In this document: piece by piece, positions 45,701 through 56,200 of the stretch
Layout of the letters: every line of letters starts with the position of its first letter
Numbering within the stretch: the stretch's first letter is position 1
Assembly (NCBI GenBank): GCA_914767715.1
Contig: OU612067.1
Span: 34,880,162 to 34,944,161 of the forward strand
Source: Membranipora membranacea
Taxonomy: Eukaryota; Bryozoa; Gymnolaemata; Cheilostomatida; Membraniporidae
Direction: 5' to 3'
Length of the DNA stretch: 64,000 nt
The notes under the pieces: model-generated
Told to the model about the DNA's origin: nothing
Databases searched by the model: none
What the model saw: the letters and a program-made list of their open reading frames with translations, nothing else
Translations under genes and position numbers: made by a program

Positions 45701-48700
45701 CACTTTGAATGACCTATGGGTGTAAAACATTTTCTCAATCAAAATTCTGGTGTGACAAATAATATTCATGTAGCTGTTGTCTAATCTAGTCACTTGTATC
45801 TAATAACCCTTACTGCATTGGGTGTTATCTGATATGATAAGTTGTGTACTCCTACCTAACAGATACAGTACTTACACTGCATGGCTCAGGCAGATGAGGG
45901 AGGAGAGAGCGTTATGTCTGACGGACTGAAGGCAGCACAGATATTACGTCAGAGATATCCAGAGCACTACAACACGCTGACTACTGTGTGTATAGAGTAT
46001 GAGGATGTGATCGGGCATAGCACACACGGTAGTAAGAACTACATGGCTAGTAATACTCCCGTTATATTGTGAGTATGTTATATGGCTAGTAATACTCCCG
46101 TTATATTGTGAGTATGTTATATAGCTAGTAATACTCCCGTCATATTGTGAGTATGTTATATAGCTAGTAATACTCCCGTTATATTGTGAGTATGTTATAT
46201 GGCTAGTAATGCTCCCGTCATATTGGGAGTATGTTATATAGCTAGTAATACTCCCGTTATATTGTGAGTATGTTATATAGCTAGTAATACTCCCGTTATA
46301 TTGTGAGTATATTATATAGCTAGTAATACTCCAGTTATATTGTGAGTATGTTATATAGCTAGTAATACTCCCGTTATATTGTGAGTATGTTATATAGCTA
46401 GTAATACTCCAGTTATATTGTGAGTATGTTATATAGCTAGTAATACTCCCGTTATATTGTGAGTATGTTATATAGCTAGTAATACTCCCGTTATATTGTG
46501 AGTATATTATATAGCTAGTAATACTCCAGTTATATTGTGAGTATGTTATATGGCTAGTAATACTCCCGTTATATTGTGAGCATGTTATATGACTAGTAAT
46601 ACTCCCGTCATATTGTGAGTATGTTATATAGCTAGTAATACTCCCGTTATATTGTGAGTATGTTATATGGCTAGTAATACTCCCGTTATATTGTGAGTAT
46701 GTTATATAGCTAGTAATACTCCCGTTATATTGTGTGTATGTTATATGGCTAGTAATACTCCCGTCATATTGTGAGTATGTTATATAGCTAGTGATGATCA
46801 TGGTTGCTGTCCCTCTATGTAGACGATGACTGCACCGAGGTGCAGGCTAGGGAGAGGTTTTTATAGTGACGAATAGATTTCCAAGTCGTTAGTGTCACTT
46901 TTCAACCACTGAAAGCTTTAACTCAGCGTGAAGCATAAAGCTACAAGGCCGGAGCTGCAGTGGTTGATGACAGCAACCTCCTGTATAGAGCTATACCATA
47001 CAGGAGGGTTCTTTCATCTGCACGCACGATGTTGTTGTGCATACAGAAGACCTCCAATATTTTAAGTCCCGTTATATTGTGAGTATGTTATATGGCTAGT
47101 AATACTCCCGTTATATTGTGAGTATAAGGCCAACAACCCTAACATGTATGCTGTTTTGCATAGGGTGGCGATGTTGGAGTGGGTGGACTGTGCTATGGTG
47201 CTATGTGCGATTGGTGCCACAGGAGTTGTGGGTTTTAATTTCATTGGGGGAGCTTTCAAGGTTGATTGTGCCAGCCCCCAGCACCCTCAGGTGTATACCT
47301 CTTCTGTGTACTCGTCTTCTGACTGACTCATGGAAAGACTTGTGACAGCATGGAAAGTCAAGCTGACAAACAGGAAAAACAGCTAAAACTCACTATAAGG
47401 GGTCCCAGCAATGGGCCATGTAAGGCCAACAACCCTAACGCGTACACTGTGTTGCATAGGGTGGCGATGGTGGAGTGGACTGTGCTATGGGACAATTGGA
47501 CGATTGGTGCCGAAGGAGTTGTGGGTTCTAATCCCATTGGGGGAGCTTTCAAGGTTGATTGCTCCAGCCCCCAGCACCCTCGGGTGTAAACCTCTTCTGA
47601 GTATACCAGCTGTTTGGATATGATAATATTAATACTACATACTCGGTGCTGATTATGATTGCAGGTTAGACAGAGAAGGAGAGCCGGAGTTTCTCAGGAT
47701 AAATCTACTTTGTAGAAGTAGTTTCTTTAACGGACCAGTAGAAGACTGGGAGAAACTATTTCCTGCCTTAAAAGAACTCATGAAAATACTTCAGCAGTGT
47801 TCCGTTGTCTTCAAGAATATGCCAGGTATGCTCTCTGTAGTTAGCAGTAATATAAGTCACAGATAATTGTTATGATTGTAGGAGACAGACGCTATATCTG
47901 GTATTGGGCATATATAATTTTGTTATGATTGTAGGATATATTATATAGTATAGTTATGATTGTAGGATATATAGTATTTTTATGATTGTAGGAGATATTA
48001 TATAGTATAGTTATGATTGTAGGAGATATTATATAGTATTGCTATGATTGTAGGAGATATTATATAGTATAGTTATGATTGTAGGAGATATTATATAGTA
48101 TTGCTATGATTGTAGGAGATATTATATAGTATAGTTATGATTGTAGGAGATATTATATAGTATAGTTATGATTGTAGGAGATATTATATAGTATAATTAT
48201 GATTGCAGGTGATATTATATGGTATTGCTATGATTGTAGGAGATATTTTATAGTATAGTTATGATTGTAGGAGATATTATATAGTATAGTTATGATTGTA
48301 GGAGATATTATATAGTATAGTTATGATTGTAGGAGATATTATATAGTATAGTTATGATTGTAGGAGATATTATATAGTATTGCTATGATTGTAGGAGATA
48401 TTATATGGTATTGCTATGATTGTAGGAGATATTATATAGTATAGTTATGATTGTAGGAGATATTATATAGTATAGTTATGATTGTAGGAGATATTATATA
48501 GTATAGTTATGATTGTAGGAGATATTATATAGTATTGCTATGATTGTAGGAGATATTATATGGTATTGCTATGATTGTAGGAGATATTGTATAGTATAGT
48601 TATGATTGTAGGAGATATTATATAGTATAGTTATGATTGTAGGAGATATTATATAGTATAATTATGATTGCAGGTGATATTATATGGTATTGCTATGATT

Positions 48701-49051
48701 GTAGGAGATATTTTATAGTATAGTTATGATTGTAGGAGATATTATATAGTATAGTTATGATTGTAGGAGATATTATATAGTATAGTTATGATTGTAGGAG
48801 ATATTATATAGTATAGTTATGATTGTAGGAGATATTATATGGTATTGCTATGATTGTAGGAGATATTATATAGTATTGCTATGATTGTAGGAGATATTAT
48901 GGTGTTTGATAACCAGAGAATATTACACGGGCGTCAGTCTTATGTATCTACACAGAGACGTAGATTAGAAGGATGGTACAGCAACTGGGACTCACTTCTC
49001 TCTCAACTCAGAGTTCATAAGATCAAGAATATGAGTAAACTAATCGACTAG
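42701..49051 (+). CDS. BBOX1: gamma-butyrobetaine dioxygenase-like Fe(II)/2-oxoglutarate oxygenase
   Basis: Exons are 42701-42805, 43058-43198, 43994-44269, 44597-44742, 45480-45585, 45863-46068, 47665-47825 and 48891-49051, giving 433 aa (human BBOX1 is 387). The family hydroxylates gamma-butyrobetaine to L-carnitine. The N-terminal zinc domain has C48, C50 and C53 in WLRFNCQCKKCF and H95 in YSDDHVTEVTADWL. The catalytic domain has iron ligands H247 and D249 (ELELHVDQP) and H393 in FDNQRILHGRQSY, with Arg following. All key residues are present, so the enzyme should be active. There is no mitochondrial presequence, which favours BBOX over trimethyllysine dioxygenase, but substrate cannot be proven. 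Introns 6 and 7 are filled by arrays that duplicate the exon 6 donor and the exon 8 acceptor. Confidence 0.87.
43541..43637. mobile_element. short MITE in dioxygenase intron 2
   Basis: CTAGAACAAGTTTGATCCAA at the left pairs with AATTGGATCATGTTGATCTA at the right. The same arm occurs in the composite element at 15.9-16.1 kb. It has no coding capacity. Confidence 0.6.
46043..46792 (+). repeat. 39-bp array carrying the dioxygenase exon 6 donor (about 19 copies)
   Basis: The unit contains the last 26 bases of exon 6 (ATGGCTAGTAATACTCCC...) plus the donor ATATT|GTGAGTATG. Two more copies lie at about 47066-47125 after an interruption. Most donors are intact; a few are changed (GGGAGT, GTGTGT, GTGAGC). 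Although 39 is a multiple of three, TGA follows the first junction in frame, so reading on would stop at once. Confidence 0.92.
46816..47025 (+). ncRNA. U3 snoRNA-like segment, possibly a pseudogene
   Basis: The block that interrupts the donor array contains TTTTTATAGTGACG (compare the U3 box A region), AGCTTTAACTCAGCGTGAAG (very close to the conserved GAGCGTGAAGC of U3), a C-box-like TTGATGA and then a stem CTCCTGTAT...ATACAGGAG, ending in CATCTGC where a D box (CTGA) would be expected. Order and length (about 200 bases) fit U3, the C/D snoRNA of 18S rRNA processing. The imperfect D box and its placement suggest a retroposed or dead copy. The match rests on memory of consensus elements only. 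Confidence 0.3.
47127..47600 (+). mobile_element. two tandem copies of a SINE-like repeat
   Basis: A unit beginning AAGGCCAACAACCCTAAC recurs at 47127 and 47423 (296 bases apart). Each contains a GTTGTGGGTTCTAATCCCAT-type stretch close to the RNA polymerase III B box (GGTTCGAATCC) and a tail with CCCCCAGCACCCTC. A clear A box was not found. Related pieces lie at 60385-60500 and 6011-6050. This fits a tRNA-derived SINE family. It sits in intron 6 of the dioxygenase-like gene. Confidence 0.5.
47866..48890 (+). repeat. 31-bp array carrying the dioxygenase exon 8 acceptor (about 33 copies)
   Basis: Each unit contains TTATGATTGTAG|GAGATATTAT, identical to the true 3' splice site at 48890/48891. 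The array starts shortly after the exon 7 donor and ends exactly at exon 8. Reading from most upstream copies gives GAGATATTATATAG, an early stop, so the last acceptor is the productive one. Blocks of several units recur as higher-order repeats. Confidence 0.93.
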
Positions 49052-50228
49052 ATCAACTCCAAATACTCACTCACTAACTCAAGAACACAGAATATCTAAG
49101 CCTCATACTAAACACAACTCCAAAAACTGAACCAAAAATATCTAAGCCTCAGATGAATAACATTTAAAGTGATAACTAAAATTGTTTGCCTCCCTGTGGA
49201 CACATCAGCTCCAATTTAAATCCAAAGCTGTATCATGAACAACTCTGTTAGATCCTGGTCTTTACAAAACAATAGTACTCAACCAATCCAACACATGTAA
49301 TGTAGGCAAGAATTTAGCTGATAGACAACTGGGTATAATTCAGCTACAGTTTATATATTTTATATCGCAAGGATGGACGATGTAGGCAATGTCCGACCTC
49401 GGAACTTAAGAGTTATGAAATCTAACTAACTACCCAGATACCGGCTCATACTGGCTGAGACTGGTGATCAAATGTGCGACTATAGAAAAGAAAACTTGGC
49501 TAACGACTCGTTCAAATATTTCTTGGTAAACCAGTTTGTTTATATTCAATATGAAACAAGATAATATCCAGGTCACAAGTTTACAGATAATACATACAGC
49601 CCAGTGACAATATTATCTTACTATTGAGTGGAGACCCGGATCGGAATTGTTAGAACCCTTATATGGTTTGTGTTGTTATGTTTTATGTAAGATGATTGAT
49701 ATTTTACTTTGTGAGAAGCGTGTTAGAAATCGTCTTTTTTTATATTGTGGACAGGTTGGTTGGGATACAGAGCTGATATATTTGATATTTATCTCCCAGT
49801 AAATACACTCATAAACGACGAACATACATAATATTGTATTGTTTATTTATGTTCAGGAAATCAATAACTAACCAAACAAACTATTCTTTGGTAATGGTGA
49901 TTACGACTTTTTCTGGGATTTGTTGGGGTCATTCCACCGTAAACAACCGCTCGCTGTGGTGGCTGATTGATAATGAAATGACACAATAATATCTGGACAG
50001 ATGTTCAACTACTTAAAACAAAGACGTGTATAAATAACACCAGACCAAAATATCTAAACTTCTGACTTTTATGCACAATGATATATATATATATATATAT
50101 ATAGCCTGATTGCCATTAGGGTTGTTAAGCTGCTTTGACAGCGAGGAGTTATCTAAATTTACTCATAGAGCATCAGCAGCAGTTTGATAACACATAACCG
50201 CATACAATTCTAAACAGTCTGGACGTTG
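49052..50228. other. convergent 3' region of the dioxygenase-like and BBS12 genes
   Basis: The two genes end tail to tail about 1.2 kb apart. A TTTATT at 49842-49847 (AATAAA on the minus strand) is a candidate polyadenylation signal for BBS12. An AT microsatellite lies at about 50082-50102. There is no additional gene. Confidence 0.5.
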
Positions 50229-53200
50229 TCAGCTATTCACAGAGCCAGTTTTCACATACAATGATATGGTGCTGATATATTTGACTAATGATAGAGAATT
50301 CTCCCAGGCAGAGATAAAAGTCTCAACAGGGTCCACACTCAGACTAGAGCAGAGGGTGTCGGGAGGGGGACTAAGTGAAGATAACTCCTCACTAAGATAA
50401 TATATAGCTTCAGAGAAGAGATCATTATTAGCTTCTGTACCTGTAAAATCGTCAGAAGGCATATATCTGAGTAAATAAGTGTGAGAAATCTGAGCAAGAC
50501 AACTCTAGAACCCAGGCTATGCATTCTTATTGATCAACATAATAAGTTAATGAGAGCATCATGGTGAACACCTCGGACAACTCAAAATTTTCCTCCGCTT
50601 CGGACCACTTTCCAGTTCCCACTCATCAACACCCGATCGCTCACCCGATCGCTCACCCGATCCCTCACCCGATCCCTCACCCGATCCCTCACCCGACCCC
50701 TCACCCATACGTGATCAAGTTTAATACAGTTGGCTACTTTTAGAGTTTTTCCCTCTACTGATAGCCCGGGAAATTCAAAGCATGATCTTAGGCCATACTA
50801 CTGGAGCGCTGCTGGGGTTTGAGGGACACAACTCCAGATACAAACCAATTGGATAAGACTCAATCTAATGAACACTCACATCTAAAGCAGGTGTTTGGTA
50901 AATAATAAGGAGTAACTTACTGTGTGTAGTGTTGATGAGTTGAGATGATAAATTATATAGAGGTAAGTTGATAAGGCACTTCTGTGATGATATTATACTG
51001 AGAAGTCTGGAGAGAGAGTGATTGAATCTCTCAGATAATATCTCACATTCATATCGCACAGGGCTGCATATCACTACCGTCTACAATAGAGAGCGTATAG
51101 GTCCTAGATAGGGAATACATTAGAAGTACCCCACTTGCTGAGATTTAAAGAAAATTTTACATGCTAAGATAAAGAGATGGCTTAATATTAAATATTATAT
51201 TAAATATTATAATTAAAAGTTTACCACTTTAGATTGTTGAATGTCTGCCACACTACAAGGTATAGATAGCCTGATGAGAGAAGAGGATTTCCTGCTGGTA
51301 CACGACAGCTCTGACCTTGATATGGTTAGTTTTGATGTAAATCGCTGAAACAAAATAAAATATTATAACAGTATAAATAGCATGTCCAGCACATAGACTG
51401 GTATACCGCAGGAGCCAAATAGTTACAAGAAGTTGTACATTCACAAAGAGGGTGTATGAGATCTATACAGTAAGTTATTTTAGTAACATGTCCTTAGATG
51501 ATGACGGCCACAGGTGGCTAGTTTGAAGTATGTCAAGTGTCACTGAAAGCCTTAGGCTGTAAGTTATGACGATAGTTCTATTATCATAACTTACCTCATA
51601 AACATAATGTATATAATATAACCTACTTCGTGTGAATCATGTATAAAATATAACTTATCTCATGTACATCATGTATATACTATAACTTACCTCGTGTACA
51701 TCATGTATATACTATAACTAACCTCATGTACATCATGTATATACTATAACTTACCTCGTGTACATCATGTATATACTATAACTTACCTCGTGTACATCAT
51801 GTATATACTATAACTAACCTCATGTACATCATGTATATACTATAACTTACCTCGTGTACATCATGTATATACTATAACTTACCTCGTGTACATCATGTAT
51901 ATACCATAACTTACCTCGTGTACATCATGTATATACTATAACTAACCTCGTGTACATCATGTATATACTATGACTTACCTCGAGTACATCATGTACATAC
52001 TATAACTTACCTCGTGTACATCATGTATATACTATAACTAACCTCATTTACATCATGTATATACTATAACTAACCTCGTGTACATCATGTATATACTATA
52101 ACTTACCTCGTGTACATCATGTATATAATGTAGTATAGGAGATGATGTGAGATGAGTGATATGAGTTAGTACAGAGTGAGGTATATTCTCTAATACTTCT
52201 CCTCCTCTAATCTCTAAGTGTACATCATGTATATACTATAACTTACCTCGTGTACATCATGTATATACTATAACTTACCTCGTGTACATCATGTATATAA
52301 TGTAGTATAGGAGATGATGTGAGATCAGTGATATGAGTTAGTACAGAGTGAGGTATATTCTCTAATACTACTCCTCCTCTAATCTCTAAGTGTACATCAT
52401 GTATATACTATAACTTACCTCGTGTACATCATGTATATACTATAACTTACCTCGTGTACATCATGTATATAATGTAGTATAGGAGATGATGTGAGATGAG
52501 TGATATGAGTTAGTACAGAGTGAGGTATATTCTCTAATACTACTCCTCCTCTACTCTCTAAGTGTACATCATGTATATACTATAACTTACCTCGTGTACA
52601 TCATGTATATACTATAACTTACCTCATGTACATCATGTATATACTATAACTTACCTCATGTACATCATGTATATACTATAACTTACCTCGTGTACATCAT
52701 GTATATAATGTAGTATAGGAGATGATGTGAGATGAGTGATATGAGTTAGTACAGAGTGAGGTATATTCTCTAATACTACTCCTCCTCTACTCTCTAAGTG
52801 TACATCATGTATATACTATAACTTACCTCGTGTACATCATGTATATACTATAACTTACCTCGTGTACATCATGTATATAATGTAGTATAGGAGATGATGT
52901 GAGATGAGTGATATGAGTTAGTACAGAGTGAGGTATATTCTCTAATACTACTCCTCCTCTAATCTCTAAGTGTACATCATGTATATACTATAACTAACCT
53001 CGTGTACATCATGTATATACTATAACTTACCTCATGTACATCATGTATATACTATAACTTACCTCGTGTACATAATGTATATAATGTATTATAGGAGATG
53101 ATGTGAGATCAGTGATATGAGTTAGTACAGAGTGAGGTATATTCTCTAATACTACTCCTCCTCTAATCTCTAAGTGTACATCATGTATATACTATAACTA

Positions 53201-56200
53201 ACCTCGTGTACATCATGTATATACTATAACTTACCTCATGTACATCATGTATATACTATAACTAACCTCGTGTACATCATGTATATACTATAACTTACCT
53301 CGTGTACATCATGTATATACTATAACTAACCTCATGTACATCATGTATATACTATAACTAACCTCATGTACATCATGAATATACTATAACTTACCTCGTG
53401 TACATCATGTATATACTATAACTTACCTCGTGTACATCATGTATATAATGTATATACTATAACTTACCTCATGTACATCATGTATATACTATAACTTACC
53501 TCGTGTACATCATGTATATACTATAACTAACCTCGTGTACATCATGTATATACTATAACTAACCTCATGTACATCATGTATATACTATAACTTACCTCGT
53601 GTACATCATGTATATACTATAACTTACCTCGTGTACATCATGTATATACTATAACTTACCTCATGTACATCATGTATATACTATAACTAACCTCGTGTAC
53701 ATCATGTATATACTATAACTAACCTCATGTACATCATGTATATACTATAACTTACCTCATGTACATCATGTATATACTATAACTTACCTCGTGTACATCA
53801 TGTATATACTATAACTTACCTCGTGTACATCATGTATATACTATAACTTACCTCATGTACATCATGTATATAATGTAGTATAGGACATGATGTGAGATGA
53901 GTGATATGAGTTAGTACAGAGTGAGGTATATTCTCTAATACTACTCTTCCTCTACACTCTAAGTTATACTTCAGTATTCTGTCACAGTAACCAGTCATAA
54001 GTACACACTCTATACCTGACTGTAACCGTAATAACACATTTTATATTAATGAGAATTGTGGTCCTGATAGAAAGGCAAGGTTCCGGTTTCAGACTAGTTA
54101 TGTAGGTCTACAGGAGTTGCTTATTCAACATCAATGAGGGGACAACTCTCACATAATACCGGACTGAGATTTAGACTAACCTGTATCAGTGTTTTATAAG
54201 CTGTATCACACCAGTTACTGTCTGTGTGTCTAACGTCTCCCTGTCGGGTTTCTCCATGTCTGGGGTGTGTAAGGAGATAATCACTAGAGTTTATTACTCT
54301 GTGATGTTTCACAGCCTCCTTATAACCAGTATGTGTAAACTCTGATGTTAAATCACCCTGAAACATCTGTGAAAAAGTGAAAGGTAAAAAATAATCTTAC
54401 AGCGATTCTCACGAGCAGAAAGGTGGCTATGGATTAGTGTTAACCAGTTATTCGTATGAATAAAAATCACTTATCAATTATCTTTAGGTAAACAAGACTG
54501 ATTGCATTGAATCTTTTGTTTCCCGACATGACATCCTAAAACCTTGCAGTCAATCTAACATGAGGAGAGTAATGTGGAGTATTAGTTGTGAGGAGAGTAA
54601 TGTGGAGTATTAGTTGTGAGGAGAGTATTGTGGAGTATTAGTTGTGAGGAGAGTAATGTGGAGTATTAGTTGTGAGGAGAGTAATGTGGAGTATTAGTTG
54701 TGAGGAGAGTAATGTGGAGTATTAGTTGTGAGGAGAGTAATGTGGAGTATTAGTTGTGAGGAGAGTAATGTGGAGTATTAGTTGTGAGGAGAGTAATGTG
54801 GAGTATTAGTTGTGAGGAGAGTAATGTGGAGTATTAGTTGTGAGGAGAGTAATGTGGAGTATTAGTTGTGAGGAGAGTAATGTGGAGTATTAGTTGTGAG
54901 GAGAGTAATGTGGAGTATTAGTTGTGAGGAGAGTAATGTGGAGTATTAGTTGTGAGGAGAGTAATGTGGAGTATTAGTTGTGAGGAGAGTAATGTGGAGT
55001 ATTAGTTGTGAGGAGAGTAATGTGGAGTATTAGTTGTGAGGAGAGTAATGTGGAGTATTAGTTGTGAGGAGAGTAATGTGGAGTATTAGTTGTGAGGAGA
55101 GTAATGTGGAGTATTAGTTGTGAGGAGAGTAATGTGGAGTATTAGTTGTGAGGAGAGTAATGTGGAGTATTAGTTGTGAGGAGAGTAATGTGGAGTATTA
55201 GTTGTGAGGAGAGTAATGTGGAGTATTAGTTGTGAGGAGAGTAATGTGGAGTATTAGTTGTGAGGAGAGTAATGTGGAGTATTAGTTGTGAGGAGAGTAA
55301 TGTGGAGTATTAGTTGTGAGGAGAGTAATGTGGAGTATTAGTTGTGAGGAGAGTAATGTGGAGTATTAGTTGTGAGGAGAGTAATGTGGAGTATTAGTTG
55401 TGAGGAGAGTAATGTGGAGTATTAGTTGTGAGGAGAGTAATGTGGAGTATTAGTTGTGAGGAGAGTAATGTGGAGTATTAGTTGTGAGGAGAGTAATGTG
55501 GAGTATTAGTTGTGAGGAGAGTAATGTGGAGTATTAGTTGTGAGGAGAGTAATGTGGAGTATTAGTTGTGAGGAGAGTAATGTGGAGTATTAGTTGTGAG
55601 GAGAGTAATGTGGAGTATTAGTTGTGAGGAGAGTAATGTGGAGTATTAGTTGTGAGGAGAGTATTGTGGAGTATTAGTTGTGAGGAGAGTAATGTGGAGT
55701 ATTAGTTGTGAGGAGAGTAATGTGGAGTATTAGTTGTGAGGAGAGTAATGTGGAGTATTAGTTGTGAGGAGAGTAATGTGGAGTATTAGTTGTGAGGAGA
55801 GTAATGTGGAGTATTAGTTGTGAGGAGAGTAATGTGGAGTATTAGTTGTGAGGAGAGTTTTGTTGGGTATTGTTCGGTCTGCACTCACCACACTCCTGAC
55901 TGAACAGCTGTGATCAGTGAGTAGTTGTGATGTCGCCTCAGTACATCTGAGCACTATACCATCTAATATACATGAGTTAGCTGAGAGAGGCCCTACACAT
56001 GATACCACAGTTATATCACTGAGTGATTTACTGGTTAGATTATCAGAAGCTCTTAGCTTACTGATTATCTGATGTAGTAAATCTGTGATGAGAGGATCAT
56101 CTCTAGCTAAAGCAGCTGTGAGATCTGAGACGGTTATATCGGGAGGTATAACTGTCATGTAGTCAGAGTGAGAGAATCTATCATCTAATGGTTCTACTGT

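Noticed and set aside
45944-46801. 285-codon minus-strand frame antisense to dioxygenase exon 6
   Set aside because: It runs through the 39-bp array, where a period divisible by three keeps one frame open; the real coding strand is plus.
51590-55858. CRISPR-like appearance of regular repeats
   Set aside because: The units are contiguous with no unique spacers, in a eukaryotic intron; they are minisatellites.
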